In this document: positions 26,147-34,174 of the stretch, in pieces | Layout: each line of letters starts with the position of its first letter | Numbering within the stretch: position 1 is the first letter of the stretch | Origin: CBDDIP01 sp965279405 | GTDB taxonomy: Bacteria > Actinomycetota > Acidimicrobiia > Acidimicrobiales > Ilumatobacteraceae | Length of the DNA stretch: 64,000 bases | Reading direction: 5' to 3' | Assembly: GCA_965279405.1 (NCBI GenBank) | Contig: OZ257157.1 | Location: 4,340,001 to 4,404,000, forward strand | Position numbers and translations under genes: made by a program | The notes under the pieces: generated by a model | The model's input: the letters and a program-made list of their open reading frames with translations, nothing else | Told to the model about the DNA's origin: nothing | The model's database searches: none

Positions 26147-26917
26147 TCAGTGCATCACCATCCCGCCGGTGATGTTGAGCGCTTGGCCCGTGCAGTAGGC
26201 GGCATCGTCCGAGGCGAGGAACATCGCGACCTTGGCGACGTCCGACGGCTGGCCGAGCCGGCCGAGGGGCGACTTGGCGGACCACGTGTCGATCATCGCC
26301 TGGGTGCGCGTCGCCGCACCCATCTCGGTGAGGACGTAGCCGGGGCAGATGCAGTTGACCGTGATGCCGTGGCAGCCGAGCTCCATGGCGGACACACGGG
26401 TGAGCGAGATCACCGCCGCCTTCGACGCGGCGTAGTGCGCCTGGTTCGGCGAGCCGACCTTGCCGCCCATGCTGGCCATGTTGATGATCCGTCCACCGTC
26501 GCACGAGCCACTGGCGATCATCGCCCGTGCAGCGACCTGGGTGGTGACGAGCATCGCCCGAGCGTTGATGTCGAAGGTCAGGTCCCAGTCCTCGACCGAG
26601 ATCTCCAGCAGCGGCGCCATCTTCAGGATGCCGGCGTTGTTGACGAGGATGTCGATGCCGCCGAGGCGCTCGATCGCCTGCTCGGTGGCCTGGTGCGTGC
26701 CGGCAGCGTCGGCGAGGTCGACCGACACGGCGAAGCCGTCGACCTCCTCGGCCACGGCCTTCGCATCGGGTGAGACGTCGAGGATCGCGACCGAGGCGCC
26801 GGCGCCGTGGAGGGCGCGCGCGATCTCGGCACCGATGCCTCGTGCAGCTCCCGTGACGACCGCCCGCCGACCGGCCAGACGCCCGCTGTCGAGCGTGGTT
26901 TCCTCGTGCGACCCCAT
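26147..26917 (-). CDS. SDR family NAD(P)-dependent oxidoreductase
   Basis: A 256-residue classical short-chain dehydrogenase. The cofactor motif TGAARGIG is at about residue 22, NNAGI follows near residue 95, and the catalytic Ser, Tyr and Lys fall in NMASMGG and YAASK. The Asp ending the second beta strand (AILDVS) favours NAD over NADP. The C-terminal NITGGMVMH is typical of 3-ketoacyl reductase or polyol dehydrogenase-like members. It is third in a six-gene minus-strand run between an amidohydrolase and an ABC importer, so it probably oxidises or reduces an intermediate of the imported compound. Confidence 0.87.
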   Translation of the reverse strand: MGSHEETTLDSGRLAGRRAVVTGAARGIGAEIARALHGAGASVAILDVSPDAKAVAEEVDGFAVSVDLADAAGTHQATEQAIERLGGIDILVNNAGILKMAPLLEISVEDWDLTFDINARAMLVTTQVAARAMIASGSCDGGRIINMASMGGKVGSPNQAHYAASKAAVISLTRVSAMELGCHGITVNCICPGYVLTEMGAATRTQAMIDTWSAKSPLGRLGQPSDVAKVAMFLASDDAAYCTGQALNITGGMVMH

Positions 26918-26990
26918 GACGCCACGGAGTGTACGGCACCCGCCGGAGGGGCCGGAGTTGAGATCTGTGAACAGTACGTTTCGGCGCCCG

Positions 26991-28115
26991 TCACCAGGAG
27001 CTGAACGCCGTCGACGGCATCGGATCCGGGCCGACGAGCACCCGTTCGCCACGGCCGACGACTCGTCCGGCCGGTCCGAAGGCGATCGCCTCGCGCACGG
27101 TGCGTGCCGGGATGGCCACCCATCCGTCATCCCACGTGTGCGGGGCCAGGTCGAGCGTGGCGCGAGCGGCAGCGGTGATGGAGTGCAACGCCTCGTCGGG
27201 CAGCAGGTGCCCGGAGGCGATCATCAGCGAGGCGGTCTCCAGCGGGTCGCCGCGTCCCACCGGGTTGAACGGGTCCTGCAGGTTGTCCGCACCGGCGGCG
27301 ACGTCGACGCCCGCAGCACGCAGGGCGCGCACGGCGGTCAAGGCACGCGGCATGCCCTCCTGGCGGTCGCGCCCTTGCAGGAACAGGTTGGTCTGGGGGA
27401 GTGCGATCACGTGGATGCCCGCCTCGGCGACCAGTTCGGCGACCTCCTGCTGGCGTTCCGCCGACTGCATCGACAGGCTGCAGCAGTGGCTGGCGGTGAC
27501 ACCGTGCGGGAAGCCGGAGGCGATGACCCGTTCGGCAAGATCGGCCAGGCCCAGCACGTCCGGGTTCAGCGTCTCGTCGGTGTGCAGGTCGACCGGCAGG
27601 CCCGCTGCTGCGGCCATGGCCAGGAAGTTCTCGTTGGCCTCGCACGGGTCGGTCTCCAGGTGCGGGCACCCACCGATGAGGTCGACGCCCATGGCGATCG
27701 CCTCGCGCAGCAGGGCGCGGCTGTCGGCACCCTCGGCACCGATGGTCGGCCACCCGGTGAGGGCGCAGACCTGGATGTCGATCAGGCCGCGCAGGCGGTT
27801 GCGGACCTCGATCAGCGCCTGCACCGACATGAGGCCGTTGGCCTCGGTGGTGTCGGCGTGGGTGCGGATGGCGGTGACGCCGTTGCTCAGCATCAGCCGG
27901 GCGGCCCGTTCGGCGCGCACGATCGTGTCGTCGAGGCTGATCCGATCGCGGGCGTCGTGCATCGCCAGGATGGCGCCCATCAGGTCGCCGGTCGGGTTGT
28001 GCACCGTCTCGGCCAGGAACGCCTTGTCGAGATGTGCGTGCGGCTCGACGAACGACGGCAGGACGAGGAACCCCGCTTCGTCCAGCGCCCGTGCGGCGAG
28101 CGGCATCTCGGTCAC
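26991..28115 (-). CDS. Cytosine deaminase-like metal-dependent amidohydrolase
   Basis: A 374-residue TIM-barrel amidohydrolase closest in motif pattern to CodA. Metal ligands are in PHAHLDK (about residue 26), in VDLHTDE and in the His of ASHCCSLSM, with a catalytic Asp in GADNLQDPFNPVGRGDPLE. CodA-type enzymes hydrolyse exocyclic amines or ring amides of pyrimidines, triazines and related heterocycles. The N-terminal beta-sandwich strand is short compared with CodA, since only about 20 residues precede HAHLDK. GTG start 5 bases after the upstream monooxygenase stop, so the two are tightly coupled. Confidence 0.85.
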   Translation of the reverse strand: MTEMPLAARALDEAGFLVLPSFVEPHAHLDKAFLAETVHNPTGDLMGAILAMHDARDRISLDDTIVRAERAARLMLSNGVTAIRTHADTTEANGLMSVQALIEVRNRLRGLIDIQVCALTGWPTIGAEGADSRALLREAIAMGVDLIGGCPHLETDPCEANENFLAMAAAAGLPVDLHTDETLNPDVLGLADLAERVIASGFPHGVTASHCCSLSMQSAERQQEVAELVAEAGIHVIALPQTNLFLQGRDRQEGMPRALTAVRALRAAGVDVAAGADNLQDPFNPVGRGDPLETASLMIASGHLLPDEALHSITAAARATLDLAPHTWDDGWVAIPARTVREAIAFGPAGRVVGRGERVLVGPDPMPSTAFSSW

Positions 28116-28120
28116 GTTGC

Positions 28121-29314
28121 TCAGTGGATCGGCGTGAGGTTCGGCAGCGGGCGCCGCTCGATCGGCTCGCCGAGGCGCGGGAAGACCTCCTCGGCGACGA
28201 GGTGCATCTGCTCGTTCATGTCCTCACGCGTCAGACCGGGGAAGTCGAAGAAGAAGCAGATGTGCCTGAGGTCGAGCAGGTCGCGCCAGAAGCCGATGGC
28301 GTCGACGGCGTCGTCGATCGAGCCGACGATCTGGATCTTCTGCGCCAGGCTGTCCTCGACGGTGGGCTGGAAGTCGAACGGCACCTTCGAGCCGTCGGGG
28401 TTCTGGTACGAGGCAAACCGGCCGTACGGCGAGAGGAACTTGACGAACTCGTCGTGGCCGGGCTTGCCCTTGACCATCGCCTGCTCGCGTGTGCGCCCGA
28501 CGTGGAGGTTGAGGACGAGGCAGCGGTCCTCACCGGGGCTGACCGGTGACCCGACCTCGTCGCGAACCTCGGCGTAGCGATCCCACTTCTGCTTCTGACT
28601 CGTGGCGTTGCTCAGCCAGTAGACGGCCTTGTGCAGCGCGCGTGGCACGTACTCGACGGTCTCCGGTGAGGAGACGGGCTGGTAGATGTCGACGTGACGT
28701 GTCGGCTTGGGGATCAGGGTGAGGTCGTTCACCGTGGTGCCGCGGTCGGGCACGTCGTCGGGCGGGAAGGTGAACTGCTTGCCGCGGTAGCTGAAGCGCT
28801 CCTGGCCCCACGCCAGCTTGATGACCTCCATCGCCTCCTCGAAGACCTCGCGGTTGATGCGATCGTGCTCGGCCGACATGGCGTTGTCGCCGCTGGCGAC
28901 CACGGTGCCGAGCGCCCACGCCTCGCGCGGCACGGTGCCACGACCGACACCGAACTCCATCCGTCCGCCGGTGACGATGTCGGCGAGGGCGAAGTCCTCC
29001 GCGAGACGCAGCGGGTGCCACTGCGGCACGACGTTGAACATCTGCCCGAAGCGCAGCTCGTTGGTCAACATCGCCAGGTGCTGGCCGAACTGGATCAGGT
29101 TCGGCAGGACCTCGTAGCCCTCGTACTGGAAGTGGTGCTCAGTGAGCCACATCGTGTCGAAACCCAGCGAGTCCGCGGTCTTGGCCCATTCGGCCAGGTT
29201 GCGGTAGCACTCGACGACGGCGTCGTTGTCGTAGCGCCTCGCGGTGGCGGCGATTGCCGGATCACCGGCGTCGGGCATCGGGACGGTGCAGAAGAAGTTG
29301 CTGTCGACGCGCAT
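28121..29314 (-). CDS. LLM-class flavin-dependent monooxygenase
   Basis: A 397-residue luciferase-like monooxygenase using reduced FMN (or F420) to oxidise a small substrate. The N-terminal barrel segment GFDTMWLTEHHFQYEGY and the later TGGRMEFGVGRG are typical of the family. The deep C-terminal extension (EMNEQMHLVAEEVFPRLG) is normal. It heads the minus-strand run encoding an amidohydrolase, SDR and importer, so ring hydroxylation or opening is a plausible role, by loose analogy with RutA in uracil degradation. A flavin reductase-like gene occurs at 40061, but it is unlinked. The ATG is fixed by a TACCGT hexamer 6 nt upstream. Confidence 0.85.
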   Translation of the reverse strand: MRVDSNFFCTVPMPDAGDPAIAATARRYDNDAVVECYRNLAEWAKTADSLGFDTMWLTEHHFQYEGYEVLPNLIQFGQHLAMLTNELRFGQMFNVVPQWHPLRLAEDFALADIVTGGRMEFGVGRGTVPREAWALGTVVASGDNAMSAEHDRINREVFEEAMEVIKLAWGQERFSYRGKQFTFPPDDVPDRGTTVNDLTLIPKPTRHVDIYQPVSSPETVEYVPRALHKAVYWLSNATSQKQKWDRYAEVRDEVGSPVSPGEDRCLVLNLHVGRTREQAMVKGKPGHDEFVKFLSPYGRFASYQNPDGSKVPFDFQPTVEDSLAQKIQIVGSIDDAVDAIGFWRDLLDLRHICFFFDFPGLTREDMNEQMHLVAEEVFPRLGEPIERRPLPNLTPIH

Positions 29315-29320
29315 GAGCGA

Positions 29321-29326
29321 ACGGTA
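29321..29326 (-). promoter_or_regulatory. -10 element of a leaderless promoter for the monooxygenase operon
   Basis: TACCGT on the minus strand, 6 nt from the ATG at 29314; separates this operon from the gamma-glutamyltransferase gene. Confidence 0.6.
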
Positions 29327-29366
29327 CTACTGGTCAGACCAAGGCGTCCCGGTGCTCAGCGGGAGT

Positions 29367-30977
29367 TCATCGACCGGCAACAGAGCCGACGCGAGCGCGT
29401 GGATCGGCGGCGCCGGACCAGAACCCCTCCTCGTCGCGGACGATCGCGTGGGCGTGGCCGAACCCGCTGTCGAAGGCAGGCGAGCGGACCACGGTGTGAC
29501 CCTTCGCCTCCAACGCTGCCGCCCACTCACCGGGTGCGTTGCCCTCCACCTCGACGAGCGGACCCTGTGGCGCAGTCCAGGTGTCGAAGCCGGTGACGGG
29601 ACCGCGCAGCGTCCAGCGACCGCTGTTGATGGCGACGGCTGGGGACTGCTCGTGGGCGAACAGTCGAGCCGCCACCTGCAGCACGATCTGCGGCTGGGCG
29701 TCGCCGCCCATCGTGCCGAACACGGCGCGCAGGCTGCCCGGCTCGTTCGACGACGCTGCGTTGGTGGCCATCGCCGGGCAGAGGGTGTGCGGCGGACGAC
29801 GGCCGGGCAGCGGCTCGGCCGGGTGACCCGGCTCGAGCGAGAAGCCGAGGCCGCGGTTGTGCAGGTTGATGCCGGTGATCGGTTCGACGATCCAGCTGCC
29901 GAAGCCGGACGCGTTCGACTGGATCAGCGACACGCCGTTGCCGTGTCGGTCCGTGGTGCACAGGTACGTCGTGTCGCCGTCGTGGCCGGGCACCGTTCGA
30001 CGCGACGCGCGGGCGGGATCGACCATCGCGCCGCGCGCGGCGCGATCGCGAACCAACGCATCACCATCGGCGCGATCGTGCAGCACCTGCGGACGGTCGT
30101 GACCGACGGCGGTCGCCGCTTCGATGAGGAGGTGCGCCCACTGCGGATCGTCAGGATCGGCGGGCAGGTCGAGACCGTCGGCCAGCGCTGCCGCGGCGAG
30201 GATCAGGTACCCCTGCGAGTTCGGCGGCAACGTCCACAGGTCGACGCCCCAGGCCCGGGTTCGCAGCGGCGTCACCCACTCGGCCTGGCGTTGGTGCAGG
30301 TCGTCAGCGGAGAACAGGTCGCCGGCGAGCGCTCTCAGCCCGGCGCCGAGCTCACCGTCGTAGAACGCGGCGCGGCCACCCTCGGCGATCGCCCGCAGCG
30401 TGCGCCCGACGCCGTGGCGTCGCACTCGCGCTCCAGGGCGCGTCGCCTGCGACGCCAGCTCGTGGAGCGCGGCGCGACCACGTTCGTCGACGGACGCGAG
30501 CGAACCGACGAGCAGGGGACTGGCGGGGAAGCCGCCCTCGGCGAGGTCGATGGCCGGCGCCAGCAGATCACTGAGCGGCAACGTGCCGTAGCGCTCGTGC
30601 AGCGCGATCCATCCGTCGACGCAGCCGGGCACCGTGACGGTGCGGATGTCGTGGCGGAACGGCATCGTCGTGTGGCCCTCGGCGCGCAGGGCGTCGGGAT
30701 CGGAGCCGGAGCCGGCCCGGCCGGTGGAGTTCAGGGCGTGCACGTCGCCGCCGATGTGGACCAGCGCGAACAGGTCGCCACCGAGCCCGCACAGGTGCGG
30801 CGCGGTGACCGCGATGGCCGCGTTGGTGGCGATCGCCGCGTCCACCGCGTTGCCGCCGAGCGCGAGGGCGACGAGGCCTGCCTGGGTGGCCAGCTGGTCG
30901 GCGCTGGCCACCATGCCACCTGGCGAACGAACGCTGCCGGTTGGAACGTTGAACGCGGGGACCGCAGCACCTGACAT
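29367..30977 (-). CDS. Gamma-glutamyltransferase family protein
   Basis: A 536-residue Ntn-hydrolase precursor expected to cleave itself before the nucleophile Thr in GDTTY (about residue 336). The large-subunit region holds GGNAVDAAIATNAA and GLGGDLFALVH; the small-subunit region holds the NASGFGSW and MGGDAQPQ segments seen in GGT-like enzymes. No signal peptide is visible, so it may act in the cytoplasm, unlike periplasmic GGT of E. coli. The typical Ser-Ser pair of the oxyanion site is not obvious, which makes a GGT-like acylase equally likely. ATG 30977 is set by a TAGGTT 7 nt upstream. Confidence 0.82.
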   Translation of the reverse strand: MSGAAVPAFNVPTGSVRSPGGMVASADQLATQAGLVALALGGNAVDAAIATNAAIAVTAPHLCGLGGDLFALVHIGGDVHALNSTGRAGSGSDPDALRAEGHTTMPFRHDIRTVTVPGCVDGWIALHERYGTLPLSDLLAPAIDLAEGGFPASPLLVGSLASVDERGRAALHELASQATRPGARVRRHGVGRTLRAIAEGGRAAFYDGELGAGLRALAGDLFSADDLHQRQAEWVTPLRTRAWGVDLWTLPPNSQGYLILAAAALADGLDLPADPDDPQWAHLLIEAATAVGHDRPQVLHDRADGDALVRDRAARGAMVDPARASRRTVPGHDGDTTYLCTTDRHGNGVSLIQSNASGFGSWIVEPITGINLHNRGLGFSLEPGHPAEPLPGRRPPHTLCPAMATNAASSNEPGSLRAVFGTMGGDAQPQIVLQVAARLFAHEQSPAVAINSGRWTLRGPVTGFDTWTAPQGPLVEVEGNAPGEWAAALEAKGHTVVRSPAFDSGFGHAHAIVRDEEGFWSGAADPRARVGSVAGR

Positions 30978-30984
30978 CTTCGTC

Positions 30985-30990
30985 AACCTA
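30985..30990 (-). promoter_or_regulatory. -10 element of a leaderless promoter for the gamma-glutamyltransferase gene
   Basis: TAGGTT on the minus strand, 7 nt from the ATG at 30977; divergent from the promoter of the acyl-CoA ligase. Confidence 0.6.
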
Positions 30991-31018
30991 CGCCTCTCGT
31001 CGCCGCCGAGCCGGTTGC

Positions 31019-31024
31019 TACGTT
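31019..31024 (+). promoter_or_regulatory. -10 element of a leaderless promoter for the acyl-CoA ligase at 31033
   Basis: TACGTT with 8 nt to the ATG at 31033 and no Shine-Dalgarno. Confidence 0.55.
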
Positions 31025-31032
31025 CCCGGGCC

Positions 31033-32724
31033 ATGGCAACTCGAAGCGAAGCGTTGGCGTTCCTCACCGGTCCGGGTGCACCGTTCGAGATCGGTCCGGT
31101 GGAGATCGAGGGGCAGGCGCTGCGGGCGTACGTCAACGCTCCGGCGAGCCTGCGCGACATCTGGCTGACGACCGCGGTGCACGGCGACGCGGTGTTCCTC
31201 GTCTACGGCGCGGAGCGGATCACCTTCACCGAGGCGCACCGCCAGGTCCGGATCCTCGCCGCGCACCTCGTCGGTGCCGGTGTGCGCAAGGGCGACCGCG
31301 TCGCGATCGGGATGCGCAACTACCCGGAGTGGGTCATCGCCTTCTGGGCCTGCCAGTCGATCGGGGCGATCTCCGTCAGCCTCAACGCGTGGTGGATCGC
31401 TTCCGAGCTCGAGTACGCGCTCACCGATAGCGGCACCACCGCGTTGCTGATCGACGGCGAGCGGGCGCAGCGCCTCGACGAAGTGGCGCCGAAGCTGCCC
31501 ATCGTGACGACCGTCGTGGCGCGAGCCGATGCCCTGCCGGCCGGGCTGACCGGCGTGCTGTGGGCCGACCTGATGGCCGGCGATGATCCCGGCTCGCTGC
31601 CGGAGGTCGACATCGCCCCCGACGACGACGCCACGATCCTGTACACCTCGGGCACCACGGGCTTCCCGAAGGGTGCGGTGGGGTCGAACCGCAACCACGT
31701 CACCAACATCACCAACACGATCGTCAACGGGGCGATGCTCGCCGTGATGGCACCGCCGCCTGCGGCCGACGCACCGCCCGCGCCTGCGGCGCCGCGTACG
31801 GTCGCGCTCTGGACGTTCCCGTTCTTCCACATCGGCGGGCTCACCGGGCTGTACCTGATCACGGCCACCGGCGGGTGCATCGTCACCCAGTACAAGTGGG
31901 ACGTCGACGAGGCGCTCGACCTGATCGAGCGCGAGAAGGTCACCGTCATCGCCGGCGTGCCGACCGTGGTGCGCAGCCTGCTGGAGCACCCCGATGCAGC
32001 CAACCGCGACCTGTCGACGTTGGCCGGGATCTCGCAGGGCGGTTCGCCGGTGCCGCCCGACTCGATCGCCAAGATCGAGTCGGAGTTCGCCGGCAAGGTG
32101 TCGCCGGCGAACGGGTACGGCCTCACCGAGACGACGTCCGCGGTCATCGCCAACTCCGGTTCGATGTACTTCGCCAAGAAGGACAGCGTCGGCCTGCCCG
32201 CGCCGGTGGCTGATGCGAAGGTGGTCGACGAGGTGGGCAACGAGCTGCCCACCGGCACCGTCGGCGAGCTGATCGTGCGCGGTCCGAACAACGTGCGCGG
32301 CTACTGGAACAAGCCGGAGGCGACCGCTGAGGCGTTCGTCGACGGCTGGTTCCACACCGGCGACGCAGCGCGCATCGACGAGGACGGCTACGTCTACGTG
32401 GTCGACCGCATCAAGGACATGGTGCTGCGCGGTGGCGAGAACGTGTACTGCGCCGAAGTCGAGGCGGCGCTGTTCGAGCACCCCGGCGTGCTCGACGTCG
32501 CTGTCGTCGGCGTCCCCCACGCATCGCTCGGCGAAGAGGTCGCCGCGATCATCATCCCCAAGCCGGGGACGACGCTGACCGCCGGCGAGCTGCAGGGCTT
32601 CGCCGCCGAACGCCTCGCCCGATTCAAGGTCCCGAGCATCGTCATCATCCGCGACGAAGCCCTGCCGCGAAACGCGACGGGCAAGGTCCTCAAGAAGGAG
32701 CTCCGAGCCGAGCTCGCCCCCTGA
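31033..32724 (+). CDS. Acyl-CoA synthetase (AMP-binding family)
   Basis: A 563-residue acyl-adenylate and CoA ligase. The ATP-binding P-loop LYTSGTTGFPKGA is near residue 203, GYGLTET near 362, the hinge motif DRIKDMVLRGGENVYCAEVE near 458, and the catalytic lysine in LPRNATGKVLKK near 550. The acyl substrate is probably a fatty or aromatic acid, since this subgroup is broad. A 20-residue Ala/Pro-rich insertion follows the P-loop region (APPPAADAPPAPAAP). It is a single gene with a leaderless promoter, divergent from the GGT-like gene. Confidence 0.88.
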   Translation: MATRSEALAFLTGPGAPFEIGPVEIEGQALRAYVNAPASLRDIWLTTAVHGDAVFLVYGAERITFTEAHRQVRILAAHLVGAGVRKGDRVAIGMRNYPEWVIAFWACQSIGAISVSLNAWWIASELEYALTDSGTTALLIDGERAQRLDEVAPKLPIVTTVVARADALPAGLTGVLWADLMAGDDPGSLPEVDIAPDDDATILYTSGTTGFPKGAVGSNRNHVTNITNTIVNGAMLAVMAPPPAADAPPAPAAPRTVALWTFPFFHIGGLTGLYLITATGGCIVTQYKWDVDEALDLIEREKVTVIAGVPTVVRSLLEHPDAANRDLSTLAGISQGGSPVPPDSIAKIESEFAGKVSPANGYGLTETTSAVIANSGSMYFAKKDSVGLPAPVADAKVVDEVGNELPTGTVGELIVRGPNNVRGYWNKPEATAEAFVDGWFHTGDAARIDEDGYVYVVDRIKDMVLRGGENVYCAEVEAALFEHPGVLDVAVVGVPHASLGEEVAAIIIPKPGTTLTAGELQGFAAERLARFKVPSIVIIRDEALPRNATGKVLKKELRAELAP

Positions 32725-32766
32725 CCGTGACCTCGGTGCTCGCTGACCCGAGTCCCGCCCTCGCGA

Positions 32767-32866
32767 GGTGAGTGATGTGCGGCCCATGACCGCACATCTC
32801 TCATCGCGCTCGTGACCAACTCGGCGGGGTGAGAGGTGTGCGGCCGATGACCGCACACCTCTCATC
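32767..32866. repeat. Two tandem palindromic repeats with a covarying base pair
   Basis: Two 39-base units (32767-32805 and 32828-32866) sit between convergent genes with a 61-base period. Each can fold into a 13-bp hairpin with a 7-nt loop (arms 32770-32782/32790-32802 and 32831-32843/32851-32863). The units differ at four positions. Two of these exchange an A-T pair for a G-C pair in the stem, so pairing is kept. Copy 1 has one T-T mismatch; copy 2 pairs perfectly as GAGAGGTGTGCGG/CCGCACACCTCTC. No U-run follows. REP-like repeat or structured terminator. Confidence 0.75.
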
Positions 32867-32932
32867 TCGGTTCGTCGATCGCATCATGGGACTGCGGCCG
32901 ACCGGCGCTTCGTCGACCCACCGTGAGGACGG

Positions 32933-33319
32933 TCAGCCGTTGGCGACGACTCTCGTCGGGGTGATGACGGCGGCGTAGCGGACGGCGCCGGGCTCGTCGA
33001 AGCTGGCGACGTCGGCGCTGTACTGCTTGCCGACCTTGTCGCGCAGCTCGAAGGTGTCGTCGAGCGTCAGCGACGCGGTGCCGCGCACCTCGAGGGTGCG
33101 GAACGGGTTCTGCGGGTCGAGGAAGAACACGTTGACCACCGGGTTGGCGAGGAGGTGCTGGGTCTTCTTGCGTGATGCGTTGAGGCTGAACTTCAGCTCG
33201 TCGCCGTCGAGCAGGTACCAGACGGCGGTGGTCTGGATTGCGCCGGACGGCGTGAGCGTGCTGAGCATCGCCGTGCCGGGGGCTTGGAGCAGGTCGAGGT
33301 GGCTGGCGGGGTAGGACAT
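32933..33319 (-). CDS. PNPOx-like / F420-dependent split-barrel oxidoreductase
   Basis: A 128-residue split beta-barrel protein of the pyridoxamine-5-phosphate oxidase-like superfamily. GTAMLSTLTPSGAIQTTAVWY and LKFSLNASRKKTQHLLANP match the flavin/F420-binding face of the TIGR03618-type group. Many actinobacterial relatives use F420H2 to reduce unsaturated compounds, but some bind FMN or heme. The start is MSYPASH (33319), with a GAGG Shine-Dalgarno just upstream. Confidence 0.75.
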   Translation of the reverse strand: MSYPASHLDLLQAPGTAMLSTLTPSGAIQTTAVWYLLDGDELKFSLNASRKKTQHLLANPVVNVFFLDPQNPFRTLEVRGTASLTLDDTFELRDKVGKQYSADVASFDEPGAVRYAAVITPTRVVANG

Positions 33320-33387
33320 GGTGACCTCACGGATCGTGAACGGATGTTGCGAGCGCAAACGTCCCGCTCCGATGACCTATTCCGGAC

Positions 33388-34152
33388 TCAGTGCCACAGA
33401 CCGCGCTCCTCGAGCACCTCGCGCAGCACGACGGGCCGGTCGGTCATGATCCCGTCGACGCCGAGGTCGAGCAGGCGGCGCATCTCGACGGGGTCGTCGA
33501 TCGTCCACACGTGTACGTGGATGCCGAGGCGATGGGCACGCTCGACGAACCGCTGATCGGTCACCGTCAACGGGCCTTGGCGAACGGGCACCTGGGCGGC
33601 GAGCCCACCGATGGCGCGGCGGCCGGTGCCACTCGGCCGGCCGAACCGCAGTGCGGCGACCGCACCCGGACCGAGCGTGGTGCACAGGTCGCTGCCGAGG
33701 ATGCCGCGCAACCGCCTCAGCCGGGTGTCGCTGAACGCACCGACGCACACGCGGGGCAGCGAGTTGGTGCGACGCAGCGCGGCGACCAGCGCGTCGACGG
33801 CGCGGTTGCTCTTGCAGTCGATGTTGACGCGCAGCTCCGGCCACTCGCCGAGGATGTCGTCCAGCAGCGGGATGGGCGCCTTCCCGTCGACCATCGCGGT
33901 GCACACCTCGCTCCACGGCAGCTGGCTGATCCGTCCGGCGCGACCGCACGTGCGCCGCAGGTCGTCGTCGTGGAACGCGACGAGCACGCCATCTGCGGTG
34001 ACCTGCACATCGGTCTCGACGTAGCGGTAACCGTTGTCGACGGCGTACTGGAAGGCCGGCATCGTGTTCTCCGGGACGTCGCTGGAACCACCGCGGTGGG
34101 CGAAGGCGATGGGGCCGTCCCAGTCGAGGTAGGCGTGGGAGACCGGCGGCAT
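33388..34152 (-). CDS. Glycerophosphodiester phosphodiesterase family protein
   Basis: A 254-residue TIM-barrel enzyme that hydrolyses deacylated phospholipids to glycerol-3-phosphate and an alcohol. AFAHRGGSSDVPENTMPAF holds the catalytic His and the HRG motif. YVETDVQVTADGVLVAFHDDDL supplies the metal-binding Glu, Asp and second His. No signal peptide is visible, so it is probably cytoplasmic. The start at MPPVSHAY (34152) gives a normal N-terminus; a GATACT hexamer lies 7 nt upstream. Divergent from the aldehyde dehydrogenase gene with overlapping promoter elements. Confidence 0.88.
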   Translation of the reverse strand: MPPVSHAYLDWDGPIAFAHRGGSSDVPENTMPAFQYAVDNGYRYVETDVQVTADGVLVAFHDDDLRRTCGRAGRISQLPWSEVCTAMVDGKAPIPLLDDILGEWPELRVNIDCKSNRAVDALVAALRRTNSLPRVCVGAFSDTRLRRLRGILGSDLCTTLGPGAVAALRFGRPSGTGRRAIGGLAAQVPVRQGPLTVTDQRFVERAHRLGIHVHVWTIDDPVEMRRLLDLGVDGIMTDRPVVLREVLEERGLWH

Positions 34153-34159
34153 GGGGGCC

Positions 34160-34167
34160 AGTATCGT
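34160..34167. promoter_or_regulatory. Overlapping divergent -10 elements
   Basis: TATCGT (34162-34167, plus) is 7 nt from the aldehyde dehydrogenase ATG at 34175. GATACT (minus, 34160-34165) is 7 nt from the phosphodiesterase ATG at 34152. They share four bases, so polymerase probably cannot occupy both at once. Confidence 0.5.
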
Positions 34168-34174
34168 CGGTCGC

